A DNA stretch of 64,000 nucleotides from Stictocephala bisonia (Eukaryota > Arthropoda > Insecta > Hemiptera > Membracidae), in assembly GCA_035578905.1 (NCBI GenBank), contig JAQJVL010000419.1, positions 62,001 through 126,000 of the forward strand. The letters are read 5' to 3'. This document shows positions 44,866 through 55,620 of the stretch, piece by piece. Within the stretch, counting starts at the first letter, position 1. Each line of letters starts with the position of its first letter. The notes under the pieces were generated by a model. It was not told where the DNA came from, searched no databases, and saw nothing but the letters and a program-made list of their open reading frames with translations. Position numbers and translations under genes: made by a program.

Positions 44866-47013
44866 TTAAAAATCAATGTTTTTCAAGTTGAAAAATTCAT
44901 CAATAGAATAAAAAGGATTATTCAACAGCCAGGTATAAAGCTTTGTTAAAAATGTTTTCTCTGTATACTTTTCAATTATAGGTATAAAACAATTATATAT
45001 CCTCAAACAAATAACCGAGTGACTATTAATAGATTTACTCAATCTATTAAAACCAATAATTGCTTGACTTTTTTGCCTTGTATTATAACTATGCACTGTA
45101 TTATTAAGATGTAGTATATCTTTATTATTAAAAACATAGTTAATTATATCAAATATAATTATATAGATTAATAATTGTCTGTAATTGCAGTTTAATGAAG
45201 ATTGGCTTACAATGATCTGTGTTGTGGGATTTGTTAATTATTCTTAAAACTTTTTTTGTAAGATAAGGATTTCCGAAATTCTGTTGGCATTACCCCAATA
45301 TATTAAACCATACCTAATAATTGACTGGAAATAAGAAAAATAGGCAATTTTAACATAGTTAGAATCAATGCAGGATTGTAGACGCTTCAATAGAAAAATT
45401 ACCCTTGAGAGCCTACGACTCAAATATTCTACGTGACAATCCCAGGTCAGGTGCCTATCCAGGAAAATTCCAAGAAATTTCACACTATTGGAATAAGAGA
45501 AATCTGACGAATCATCCTCATCCGTATTTTTGGTACTAAATAACACATTTTGTGTTTTTTCCTGATTTAAAAGGAACCCATTGGAATTAAACCAATCAGA
45601 AACAGTTGTCAGTGTACTCTTAGCTAACAATTTAACATCATTGAAGTCTTTATTAATATTTAAAATAGTTGTATCGTCCGCGTATAGAACAGTGGGTGTC
45701 GGAACAGATGATGGAAGGTCGTTTATAGAGATTAAGAATAAAAAAGGCCCAAGCACTGAGCCTTGTGGTACTCCAAACGATACTGTAGCTTCTTGTGACC
45801 ACAGACCATTAATAAGAACTTTTTGTTTTCTATTATTTAAATAAGATTGAAACAAATTTAGAGCTAAGCCATTAATGCCATAATACTGTAATTTAGATAG
45901 AAGATCAGAGTGGTTGACACAGTCAAAAGCTTTGTTCAGATCGCAAAATGTGATCTGAGCAAAACATTTATCTTCAAAAGCTTTTTTGATTTCTCTTAAG
46001 AGTTTATCCATTGCGTGTGACGTAGATTTACCACTCCGAAAACCAAATTGTGAGTTGCTTAGAATATTATTTTCCTCAAAGAAGGAACTAATCTGATCAA
46101 ATACCAACATCTCAAACAATTTAGATATAATTGGAATTACTGATATAGGTCGATAATTTTCGGGTTTGTATTTAGAACCCTTTTTATAGACAGGACAAAC
46201 ACGTGATATTTTCAATTGATTTGGATAATATCCCTCCCTGATACATAGATTGATACAATTTGTTAATGGTTCAGCAATACTAATTATAATAGTTTTCAAA
46301 AGGTTGTTTGACATATTATATATATCATTGCTGTCTGACCTACTCAACCTCTTAGCTGCATTTATGACGTGATCAATAGAAATTGTTTTGAATTCAAAGT
46401 GTGTTGGGGGTACAGTGCTCTGTTGCAAAAAATCAATAGGACTATTTTTTGACAAAGAAATTTTCTGCTTAATGTCAGAGACAGAGGTAATGCAAAATTG
46501 ATTAAAGGTGTCAGGAGTGAAAGTTAATCCAGCAACCTTTCTGTCTGTCGAAGAATTCTTTTTTATAACATCCCATGCAGCCCTACACTTGTCTTTGCTG
46601 TTCTCTATGAATCTAGTGTTATATGTCAGTTTTGCTTTTTTAATGGCCTGTTTATAATCCTTTTTTAGTTTGAAAACGTAATCAGTCAATGCATGATCTT
46701 TATGTTTTTTTGACAGGCTATAAAAACACATTAGTCTATCTCTCATTTTCTCAAGGTCGTTAGTGTACCAACTGTTTTTTAACTGTTTCCTACTATAGTT
46801 GACTTTCTTAATAGAGGTAAAGTAATTTATATTGTCACATAATACAGAAAAGAATAAATCAAAGATATTTTTAGCATCAGATTCTGAACATTTAGAGAAC
46901 ATAAGTTGCCAATTATAAGTGCTTAGTTTATCTGTTAAATCACCAAATACCTTTTTAAGAACTACTGGCTTAAGAGCATAAGTTATGTTTTCTTTACTGG
47001 AGTCAAGAGTCAA
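44866..47013 (-). pseudogene. LINE ORF2: linker and reverse transcriptase (3' part)
   Basis: An open frame of 589 codons from 47013 to 45244. It has the region after the endonuclease (KNSWYTNDLEKMRDRL; AAWDVIKKNSS), then RT motifs: NYRPISVIPIISKLFE, FGFRSGKSTSHAM, FCDLNKAFDCVNH, SFGVPQGSVLGPFLF and the catalytic LYADDTTIL. The thumb follows with VKFLGIFLDRHLTWDCHVEY. At a run of A near 45250 the frame shifts and would continue RIINKSHNTDHCKPIFIKLQ. A second shift near 45140 leads to HSYNTRQKSQAIIGFNR and the stop at 44866. The RT core itself is intact, so the copy is fairly young. Endonuclease residues are on the inverted segment at 48365-48825. Confidence 0.9.
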
Positions 47014-48369
47014 GGAAGAGGGCTTCCAGAGATTGTTGGCTTATGCAGTAATGGAAAGGTTTATATGGATGGACTAGTTAAAGCTGGGGCTGATTGTCAG
47101 CATATCTATAGCCATGCTGCCAGGTCTCAACATCAAGCAGTTATTCTAATAGTTGGGACTAATGACATGTTGAAAGGACATACAAACTATATATATGACC
47201 ATTTGGAAAGCAAACTACACTCTATTAGTAAAACTAGAGCAGTATGCATCACTACAATACCTCCCCGCTATGATAAACAGCCAACTGATATAGTGCATTA
47301 TGATATAGCTGTAGTTAATAACTACATTAGAGAACTGGTCTCAAGAATGCAAAATGTTGATCTTATTGACTTTGACTTATTTAAGAGACATCATTTTACA
47401 CAACATGGCATGCATTTAAGTTATGGAGGAAAGAAGAAGCTTGCCTTTAAAATCATCGACTTTGTGCAAAACATAAATGAAAAGCAGTATGTTACATGCA
47501 GAGAAACAAATGAGAACTTGTTGAATGGTCAAGGAATTTTATCACAGGACAATAAGCATATAAATATAACTGAGACACACATGGCTGAGGTAATTAAGCG
47601 CTATAAAGATGACAAAACAATTGGTTTCGCTCACAGTATCTCCGCAGACTTTGATGATCCTCGTCACATGTCGGCAGGGGTGGCGGTAGTTTTCAGACAG
47701 CTTTTTGGAAGACCTAACACCTCTCAACTCATTACCAACCGTCTTGCATTTCAGTATGGTGGAGACAAAGCCTCTGTGTTTAGTCTAGTTACTAAGGACA
47801 GATTCTACGGCAAGCCAACTAAACATGATTATGATGTTGCGTTCCACGACTTGACTGTTAACTTCAAGAAAAATGGACTTAAACACCTCATATGTTCCCC
47901 GATAGGCTGTGTTAGGGATAGAGTTGACTTGACACACTTTGCTAACAACATACTAACATTTCAGCACTGTACAAATGCCAAAGTCAGTATTGTTTCATAC
48001 CATCAGAAATCCTATAAAATACCAATAAATGTAGAATCTCATGATGACTTCTTGCTGCGAATGAAAGAGCTCATATGTGGTGAATCACCAGGACCTGCCA
48101 CTTTTTTGTCCCAGAGCAATAAACATTCCTTGGAAGCCGATGATGGTCTAGATGGAGCTGAATCAACAACTAAAAATCTCACTTTGCCAGCGACAGGGAA
48201 ATCCCTGATTGATGAAATTGTGCCAGTGATATCAGACCAGTGTCAGAAAGTTGTGGTAGTTCCAGGCGACCTCACATTCAGTGAGGCGCTAAAGCAGGGC
48301 AGTGGTGATAGTGTTGGTGATATTAGCTCTAGTTCTGTACCGTGTAACCAAAGTTTAATTTGTATTTAG
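47008..48369 (+). CDS. LINE ORF1 C-terminal part: SGNH esterase plus TARG1-like macrodomain
   Basis: Open from the inversion junction (47008) to the TAG at 48367-48369, about 453 codons; the first ATG is at 47065 and residues are numbered from it. First domain: SGNH/GDSL esterase, starting SQGRGLPEIV (the Ser is the nucleophile position; preceding Gly-Asp lost at the junction), then VILIVGTNDM (31-34) and FTQHGMHLSYGGK (111-123), as in CR1-group ORF1 proteins. Second domain, about residues 184-315: HSISADFDD, SAGVAVVFRQLFG, GGDKASVFSLVTKDRFYGKP, SPIGCVRDRVD, KVSIVSYH. Order and spacing fit a TARG1/OARD1-type macrodomain. Lys244 (LVTK) and Asp285 (GCVRD) match the catalytic Lys84 and Asp125 of human TARG1. 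The tail (320-434) is polar and acidic. The family's normal job is RNA chaperoning and retrotransposition support. ADP-ribose ester removal is inferred only from the residues. Confidence 0.82.
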   Translation, partial: SQGRGLPEIVGLCSNGKVYMDGLVKAGADCQHIYSHAARSQHQAVILIVGTNDMLKGHTNYIYDHLESKLHSISKTRAVCITTIPPRYDKQPTDIVHYDIAVVNNYIRELVSRMQNVDLIDFDLFKRHHFTQHGMHLSYGGKKKLAFKIIDFVQNINEKQYVTCRETNENLLNGQGILSQDNKHINITETHMAEVIKRYKDDKTIGFAHSISADFDDPRHMSAGVAVVFRQLFGRPNTSQLITNRLAFQYGGDKASVFSLVTKDRFYGKPTKHDYDVAFHDLTVNFKKNGLKHLICSPIGCVRDRVDLTHFANNILTFQHCTNAKVSIVSYHQKSYKIPINVESHDDFLLRMKELICGESPGPATFLSQSNKHSLEADDGLDGAESTTKNLTLPATGKSLIDEIVPVISDQCQKVVVVPGDLTFSEALKQGSGDSVGDISSSSVPCNQSLICI

Positions 48370-48825
48370 CACTGCTGGTTTATCTGTGAATCACTCTGAA
48401 TGTAAAAAGACAAATAACACAAATGCTATAAATCAGTTAAAAAATGATTTTGAGATAATTTTTTTAAATATTCAGGGCCTGGAAAACAAGACCCTAGTTT
48501 TAGAAAGCATTTTGTTGAAGAATTTTGATGTAAAAATCGTATGTTTGTCTGAACATTGGCTAGAGTACGAGGAGGCCATGCTCTCATATCCGGATGACTA
48601 CTACTGTGTAAGTGCCTTTAGTAGGTATAATCACATAAGAGGCGGAAGTCTGATATTCATAAAAAGCATGCTACAGGCTGAGGCTTTGGACATAGCTGAA
48701 TTCTGCCAAGAGTTTCATTTTGAGGCTTCGGCCACTATTATTAAAACAATGAAACTCATAGTAGTGTCCGTATATCATTCAACTGCGGGTAACTCAGATA
48801 TTTTCTTGGAAACTATCTGTAACTC
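48365..48825 (+). pseudogene. LINE ORF2 endonuclease N-terminal part (inverted segment)
   Basis: The frame overlaps the end of ORF1 (reading VFSTAGLSVNHSECKK across the ORF1 stop) and continues as an APE-type endonuclease: IIFLNIQGLENK (active-site Asn), VKIVCLSEHWLEYEE (Glu), HIRGGSLIFIKSM, LIVVSVYHSTAGNSDIFLET. Similarity ends about 48825, before the HHD/SDH C-terminal motifs, which are missing. The open frame runs on to 48967 in unrelated sequence. It belongs to the same element as the minus-strand RT at 44866-47013. Confidence 0.85.
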
Positions 48826-48830
48826 TTACA

Positions 48831-49628
48831 TCTGGATTATCCAAACCATCTGGCATGGTGGCACACACCCTCAAGCCACTGCAGTGACTGGACGTGGCCA
48901 AGGTTATTTTAAGTTTTTTGAACAGTTGTTTCTTTGTTCTGTTAGTATACTGTTGTGGTACTTGTAAGCAACATATAAATATGTGTTATAGTAATAATAT
49001 AAAAAAATATACTATTCTTCTTTTCTAATTACTTAAATATTTCCAGACTTGTGAAACACTCTTTAGTTCAAATTACGTAGTTTGGGTTTGCAGGATTCTT
49101 CTGTATTGATGACAGTTAAATTTGAAATGGTGTTTGTTTGGTGAGTAACTATTTGTTGAGTATGTCCTTTCATAAGTATTACTTGTATTTGTGTTTGAGA
49201 GTACCATTTATGCGACAACTCTTAATGAAATCAATGAATTCAACCTACTACTCAATGTGGCAAAGATGATAAATAACTATCTAACATTTTTTTTATATAT
49301 GTTAAAAAGAAGTTGTTCGTATCTGTATTATTATTTTATGTTACACTTTTCTATATAAGGGTTTCAGCACTAGGCTAAGTAAGAATTAACATAATTGGAG
49401 AGATAAGTCATCAGCAGGTGCCTAACCTGAGGATGGTACTGGTGGCTCTGAAAATTTGTCTTGTGCCTTAATTTTAAAAATATATTATTTTTTCTTTCAT
49501 ATTTTGTTGGTGGATTTGCCCACCTAAATAAGATTGCTGAACCCCTATTTCTCCTATTTTACAATTTTAACTAGGTATATAACTAAGAATAAAATCGTGT
49601 TGGTTTTTCTCTTACTATGAACCCAATA
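48831..49628. other. Intergenic, nothing recognised
   Basis: AT-rich apart from a GC-richer first 80 bases that directly follow the LINE. No coding content. Confidence 0.5.
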
Positions 49629-49630
49629 TA

Positions 49631-50302
49631 CGAGAGTTGTCCAAAAATAAAGGTATCCAACGAGTTCCCGTTGTATAATGTAAATCTGATAACAGTGGCA
49701 TGTTCTTTACTTCACCCACCACTTTTCTGGCCAGTCCTCACCCCTCTGCGACATTCAGTCTTGGCTTGGCAGCCGTTAATGAAAGAAGGAAAAATTGATG
49801 TTCCCTTCCTGTAAGTTGTGAAGTGAAGTGTAAATTGTAGTCTGTGTAATTTAGATTTCTGTGGTTTAAGGGGTCAAACACTTTTGAAATGCATAACCAA
49901 GTTGACCAATATGTATGGAGAGAAGTGTATAAACATCAAAAATATGTGTAAGTGGTGAAGGAAGTTTGCAAAAGGCTGAACAAACGTGCACGACGATGCC
50001 AGCTACGGCTGCCCATCAGTCTCAAACAACAGTAATGAAAGTTGAGGAACTTTCGCTTGAACAACACTTAAGGGAATGAAATTCTCAAGTTATGATTCCT
50101 TCCTACGCAAGTCAGCAAGAGACTGGTATGACGCAATAAAAAAAGGTCCCAGAAGACGCCAAAAGTGCATTAATCATGACGGAGACTGCATTGAAAAATT
50201 GCTAAATGTCTTAAGATTTCAGAATCTGTAATGGGTTTTGCAATACAATGATGGTTACTATGTGTAAAAACATTGGAGACCATAGTCCACGGACAACCCT
50301 CG
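49631..50302 (+). mobile_element. Internally deleted mariner-like element, 672 bp
   Basis: Ends CGAGAGTTGTCC and GGACAACCCTCG with TA on both sides (49629-49630, 50303-50304). Inside, N-terminal (KLTNMYGEKCINIKN, WWKEVCKRLNK-like) and C-terminal (KFSSYDSFLR, RDWYDAIKKGPRRRQKCI) mariner transposase remnants are readable in broken frames. The central catalytic part is absent. Confidence 0.75.
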
Positions 50303-50304
50303 TA

Positions 50305-51293
50305 ATTTAACATAAATGATGTCACTTAGTTCTGCGTGAATTGTCACTAAAACCAAACTTGCACACAATTGCAACTCTGCCTCTGAAGAAAGGTGGGGAA
50401 ACTTGTTTAGATCCCCACTTAACAATCTTAGAGAGTTGCCCCACCCTCCTCCACACTCATAACTGGGGATGTCAAATAAACAATTATAACCATTAATTAA
50501 ATATGTAAATTCTTGAATTTTTAAAATAATCTTAAAATATTGTTTTAGGTCGGACAGCTGTTAATTTGCAGAAACTGCCATTTTTGACGTCTTTGTAAAT
50601 GAGCAATGACAACAAAATTGTATAAAAGTGTTTATATCTAATAATTCTAGTATATGTACATTCATCTACATTATAGATATTTGTTTTTAAATATTGTATA
50701 TACATAGATATTCTAAAATGTTATTTTACAATTTTATAAGATAGTATGTGGGTAAGTTTTCTTGAACAGTTTGATGTTTTAAAGTGTACAGTAATATGTT
50801 TTATTTATACAAAACAATGTTAAAGTACAAATTTATGTCTATAATAAATTATTTTTGAGGTATATTCATTTTATTGTAAATGGTATTGTTTTTTAGACTT
50901 AGCCACATTTCTTATTTAATATCACTGACTTGTAAGCTTTATTTGTATCTATAATTATTTTATTGTACTATACAAGTTTGTATATAAAATTGTCTGAAGA
51001 TTTAGTTTTATTGTACAATGTATTTGATTAAACTGCGTAAAACATGTTGATTATTTCTTTCTTCAAATTAAATAAATTAAGTATTTTTTAATCAATCCCT
51101 TTACTTTATAACAATTTATTCAACCCAATATCATAGTAATAATACATGCAAATGGTAGGATTAAAATTCATACCTGGTGATTTCCATGTAAACAATGAAC
51201 AGCTGCATCAGTTGTTTATATATAATAATAATAAATGTATTTATTATTTTTATTAACATATATTCTCCAATAGCCAGTTGTATGTTCATCTGG
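50305..51293. other. Intergenic, nothing recognised
   Basis: AT-rich sequence without repeats or coding content that I can name. Confidence 0.5.
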
Positions 51294-51693
51294 TAGTGAT
51301 GGCCAAAAGTAACCGCATTAATTTACTGTATTTGCATCAGTTGATACAATTTAACTGATGCACAAGACCACCTGATGCAACAGGAAATGGATATTCCATA
51401 CATCCTGCTTGCCTGTTCTGATTTTATTTGTATCAGACAACACAACAGTCAGTTGATTTCCTGTTGAAACATGAAAACTGATGGGGGTCTTAAATAAATC
51501 AGTTTGTATTTGTCATTCAGTTATTACTCAAGACGACTTACTAAATCTTTTGAGCTGATGCGGTTAGTTTTAACAGTAACTGAATTCCTGACTTCCTGTT
51601 ACTTCGTATCAGTTAATTTAAACTTATATACGCTGGCAAATTGAACTGTTACATCAGTTAAGCAAAAGTAGCAGGCTGGCACATCCCTATACT
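51294..51693. mobile_element. Possible hAT-like MITE, about 400 bp
   Basis: The left end TAGTGATGGCCAAAAGTAAC and the right end (minus strand) TAGGGATGTGCCAGCCTGC share the TAGxGATG start and a GTTACT/AGTAAC-type interior with many CATCAGTTxxx repeats. No matching 8-bp duplication was seen, so this is tentative. Confidence 0.4.
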
Positions 51694-52376
51694 ATGACAT
51701 TAAATATTTGTGCTATAATTGGGCCAGACCGAAAGTGACCAGTGTGTTATATTTAGCGCAAATAGAGGTTTCAGCGGCTGAGGGGAATCATCCCCTTGCT
51801 CAGCTGCCCCACATCTTGGGCGTGACTAACTTCTTCCTTCAAGTGATCAACTTCCGCAATAATGTTTAGTTAAAAAAAGAACTCTAATGAACTGTTCAAG
51901 TTTGTTGAACTGCTATTTATTGTTTACATCATTATTCATTGTGTTGTTGTTATTAATTGATATTTGAATACTAAATAATGATTGAATGTAATCATTCTTA
52001 ACTAGATTCATTAGTGTTAATCAAACCAACCAATGAGCATTGCTACTAATGACATAGTTTGTGCAGCTTGCAACTGTGCTGCAATCATTTTTCCTAGTTG
52101 CCATGGCAATTTTTAAAAGGTATATCACAGTGGAGGAATAGTAGTTCCCTATCTCACTTCTACCAGTCAGTGCATACTCTTTCACACAGGTGGGTTAGTT
52201 TCTTAGCGGCCTAAGTGTTTATTTGCTAGTTAAAGATTAGGTTATTGCGATGGTTTAATTTAATTGGAGGAATGGGGAATCAGTAAATATCAGTGGGAAA
52301 ATCACTTTAAATTTTTAATCAACAAATATGATCATTTGGATATTTATCCAAATACACATTCAACTTTAAAACTAAC
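51694..52376. other. Intergenic, nothing recognised
   Basis: Mixed AT-rich sequence, with a GC-richer patch at 51770-51840 that I could not identify. Confidence 0.45.
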
Positions 52377-52403
52377 AAATGGTAGCTGACAACAAACCAT
52401 ACG

Positions 52404-52438
<35 letters not shown>

Positions 52439-52440
52439 GG
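52377..52440. repeat. Shared 25-bp motif followed by (AC)n
   Basis: AAATGGTAGCTGACAACAAA then CCATA (52377-52401) is an exact copy of 40487-40511. In both places a TATATATAC run follows. Here an AC microsatellite (about 52411-52438) continues to the next repeat. Confidence 0.85.
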
Positions 52441-52950
52441 GTGAAGAAAAATATGGAAACGCTTTCACAACTTTTCTATGACTTCACTGATTACAAAGAA
52501 CACACTTTTTAACGCCATTAGCAACATTTCATTTTTTCAGGGGCACGGCCCACGTGGAGTTGAACAAAAATCTTTAATGTAAGCCTAGGTTGAGTTTGGT
52601 ATCAAATTAAAGGTCTATTCAATAGAAATTAATTGCCGCAAACTGGACTTCCTTTCCAGAGTAGCGGTCATTTGAATTTCAAAGTAACTAATTTGAACAA
52701 TATTATTTCTCCGCTGTTTAACGATTTTAAGTAAATTATTCTGATAAAAAATTATACTTTATGGAACACAATGCCATTTTATATAAATCAATATCATCTG
52801 TATTTATTTAACATATTAATTTTAGGTTTGTTGATTTTTGAGGAAGGGATTGAAATTGATTTTATAAATTAAATCGAAATATATCCCAAAAAAGTTGTAC
52901 TATTTAGTGATGAGAAAGCTAATTTAATGTTAATGCTTATAATATATCAC
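52441..52950. repeat. Interspersed repeat X, copy 1
   Basis: The first 200 bases, read on the minus strand, match 58945-58985 and 61646-61830. The last 125 bases (52825-52950) match 58815-58940 on the plus strand. It is non-coding and its termini are unclear. Its minus strand carries the unoccupied version of the piggyBac target at 60557/61646. Confidence 0.75.
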
Positions 52951-54794
52951 ACCATCACGAAGAATGAAATACCGCAATGAATTATATTTACACTATGATA
53001 GTGAAATAACAGTTGTGTTTAGAAAACTAGAATCAACATACAAAAAATTAGGTAAATTTGAAAATCATTTAACATTTACTCATAAATGTAAAGATTATGA
53101 TATTATACCAAAATTCCTCTACATAAAGAAACAACATTTCAATAAGAAAAAAACAAAATATTTTACATAAAGCAGAAAACAACTACTAGGAGCTACTATA
53201 AAAGAAAATCATACTATAATAATACATTTAAAATCCGAAATCAAACTTATTGAAGAAAATCACAAAAGTGAAATATCACAATTTGAATTTGATAAAATAA
53301 AAAATTATGTTATTATTTCATATATAATAATATATTTGTAGAATTAAGAAATGGCCAAAAAAGGAACTATCTTTTATTAGAACGAAAAACTAAAATCATA
53401 AATCACAACAATAAAAATAATACTTACACATCTAATTTAAATAATAGATAATTTTGTTCTGAATATATAAGATTATACGCTTACTGAAGATGAAAATCAA
53501 TTACTAAAGAAAGGTCTGAACTTTAACGTAACTTATAAACAACAGTCTAACTTAGATATTATTACATATATTGAAGAAAATGTAGACTTACTTCCTGAAG
53601 ATTCCCAAGATTATTATCGAAGTACTATTGTCAACACTTTACGAAAGAACAGTAAAATTAAAAATAATTTGATGAATGATCTACTAGAAGGTGGAGAATT
53701 TATTCCCATAAAAAAGACCCTACAAATAATATAATGAGTAAAATAGAGTCTGCCATTAAAAATTAAAAATTATTTTTATCTGATAAATTAATAAGAAAAC
53801 TTTCTCCAGTTTTCCAAACCACCACATATATGTAGAAGACAATAAATACATAAAAATGAAATTCCTTTAAGACCTATTGTGAGTTCCATAAATTCACCAA
53901 GTTATGAACTCTCAAAATATCTTCTGCATCTTTTTAATCCTTTATTTGCATCAAAGAAATCTTATGTTAGAAATTCTCTTGATTTCGTTACCAAATTAAG
54001 AAAATCAATATAAATATAGAAGATAAAATAATAAGTTATGATGCTAAAAGTTTATTTAAAAGTATTTCTGTAGTTGAAATGCTGAATATTTTAAGAATAA
54101 AATTAGAAAATGAGACTAATTTACAAGATAGAACTTCATTACCAGTATTACATTGTGGAACTACTAAATGTTTTTGTAAAATTCAATTCTCAGTTTTACC
54201 TTCAGAAATGTGGTTACCAATTGGCAGACCTCTTGGTCCAATTTTAAGTAACGTATATTTGGATTTTTTTGAAAATGTAGATTTATCATCAGGAACGAAA
54301 CTCTAAAAATTTGGTTAAGGTACTTAGACGATATATTTTGTATTTGGAAAGTAAATTACAATGAACATGAACATTTCTTTCAACACATAAATTCTTTACG
54401 ACCTACAATGAAATTGACTTTTAAAGAAGAAGAAAACAATTAACTTCCATTTTTTTATGTAATGGTAGAAAAACAAAATAATTGTATAAAAACATCAGTT
54501 TATAGGAAGAAAACTGACTCTGGACAGTATTTAAATTTTTATTCTAACAGCCCTGATTACATTTAAATAGGAATCTTTTTAACAGAGCAATTAAAATTGT
54601 ATCTACTAATAAGGATTTGAATGAAGAAATTAAATTAGTATTTCAAGAAATCAAAAACAATGACTATCCAGAAGATATAATAAAAAAAGCACACATTGTT
54701 ATGCTATCGGTATTATCCTGATAGGTTGTATTTAACAATAGATTGTAAAATAGTTACCTCTGTGTTGTTCCGCCACCAATCTTGTGTTATTACA

Positions 54795-54836
54795 GCACTA
54801 CCGGTTTCGAAGGATGTTCTTCATCTTCAGGTGCAC
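54795..54836 (-). ncRNA. Hammerhead ribozyme candidate
   Basis: Minus strand: stem I GCAC ... GTGC, core CTGAAGA (CUGANGA), a short stem II hairpin, GAAA, then a minimal stem III (CCGG) and a UA cleavage position before GTGC. This is the tiny-stem-III type I layout described for PLE hammerheads. Confidence 0.6.
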
Positions 54837-54911
54837 TTTCTCGGGTCTTCACTTAACACAAGTGATTCACTTAACACACTTAAGCACTTGTGTTAAGTGA
54901 AGCCCAAGAAA

Positions 54912-54953
54912 GTGCACCTGAAGATGAAGGACATCCTTCGAAACCGGTTGTGC
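54912..54953 (+). ncRNA. Hammerhead ribozyme candidate
   Basis: Plus strand: GTGCAC, core CTGAAGA, stem II AAGGA...TCCTT, then CGAAAC, CCGG and GTGC. It is the inverted twin of 54795-54836 with one or two changes; here stem II pairs perfectly. Confidence 0.62.
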
Positions 54954-55620
54954 TGTAATAACACAAGATTGGATAAAACATATTACAACAGTCGTCATTC
55001 CTTACATTAAAGGTAAATTTGAAAAAATTTAAAGAATTAATAATAAATTCAACATTAGAACAACATTTTCAAGTAGTCCCACTGTTCATAGTCAAATTAC
55101 ATGTATTATAAACCTAACTATGAAGATCAAAATTCTAAAAATGTTGTGTACAAAATACCTTGTGAATGTAAAAATAATTATTTTGGACAAACATCAAGAC
55201 CTGTGAAAAGAAGAATCAATGAACATAAGAAGTATATAAAAAAAGAACAAGAAACCCATTCAAAATTAAGTGAACACATTTTAAATACCGGACACAAAGT
55301 AATATGGTAAAAATCAAGCATAAGTTTTAAAGAAAATAATTGGAAAAGAAGAAATATCAAAGAAGCTGCTTGTATGCTAATAGAGAAAAATAGTATTTCA
55401 CAACCAAGCGCAAAACTAAATTCAATGTACATACCTATAATAAAAAACGAAATTAGAAAAATATTAACTCATAAAAAACAATTTTCAATGACAAGTAAAT
55501 TATATACATTTGAATTATATACTATACTAGTCATGTCTCCATGCTTCCCTACGAGTTATTTTATTAAATGGTGTTTTTTTATAAATGGAGTTATGGTTCT
55601 GTTCTCTTCCAAACATTAGT

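Larger units (their letters stand above)
44680..48830 (-). mobile_element. CR1/L2-like LINE with 5' inversion (twin priming)
   Basis: The minus strand from about 47007 down to 44680 holds the RT half of ORF2 and a 3' end with a (TTGA)4 tail (44680-44698). The plus strand from 47008 to about 48825 holds the end of ORF1 and the first part of the ORF2 endonuclease. The two halves thus lie back to back. The order (3' part minus, 5' part inverted, with roughly the second half of the endonuclease missing between them) is what twin-primed reverse transcription yields. The element is also 5' truncated inside ORF1. No clear target duplication was seen. Confidence 0.8.
54735..54985. repeat. PLE-type inverted terminal-repeat pair inserted in the PLE
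   Basis: Left and right arms of about 95 bases are inverted copies (CCAATCTTGTGTTATTACAG ... CTGTAATAACACAAGATTGG) around a short AACAC/GTGTT-rich centre. Each arm holds one hammerhead-like core. It divides the PLE protein between KKAHIVMLSV and VVIPYIKG. It is probably a short foldback made from two PLE terminal repeats. Confidence 0.8.
52964..55310 (+). pseudogene. Penelope-like RT and GIY-YIG endonuclease, broken
   Basis: Readable pieces: N-terminal region at 52964-53170 (YKKLGKFENHLTFTHKCKDY). LTEDENQLLKKGLNFNVTYK and DIITYIEENVDLLPEDSQDY near 53478-53640. RPIVSSINSPSYELSKYLLH near 53870-53930, a PLE hallmark. SYDAKSLFKSISVVEMLNIL and GRPLGPILSNVYLDFFENV to 54300. The catalytic box LRYLDDIFCIW at about 54312-54350. 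VYRKKTDSGQYLNFYSNSPD near 54500. After the foldback insertion, VVIPYIKGKFEKI at about 55000 and then GIY-YIG: NVVYKIPCECKNNYFGQTSR, PVKRRINEHKK (55140-55240). The second GIY-YIG Tyr is present (NNYFG, F for I). Many frameshifts and stops make it inactive. Confidence 0.88.
52955..55620 (+). mobile_element. Penelope-like element (PLE), degenerate
   Basis: The plus strand shows, in order, the PLE N-terminal region, the PLE-type reverse transcriptase and a C-terminal GIY-YIG endonuclease, all in broken frames. A 250-bp inverted structure with two hammerhead-ribozyme candidates, typical of PLE terminal repeats, interrupts it at 54735-54985. The 5' limit is near the end of repeat X and the 3' limit is not defined. 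Confidence 0.85.

Noticed and set aside
47005..47067. Bidirectional promoter between the divergent frames at 47013 (minus) and 47065 (plus)
   Set aside because: The divergent arrangement is the inversion junction of one LINE; both reading frames continue up to it, which leaves no room for an intergenic region.
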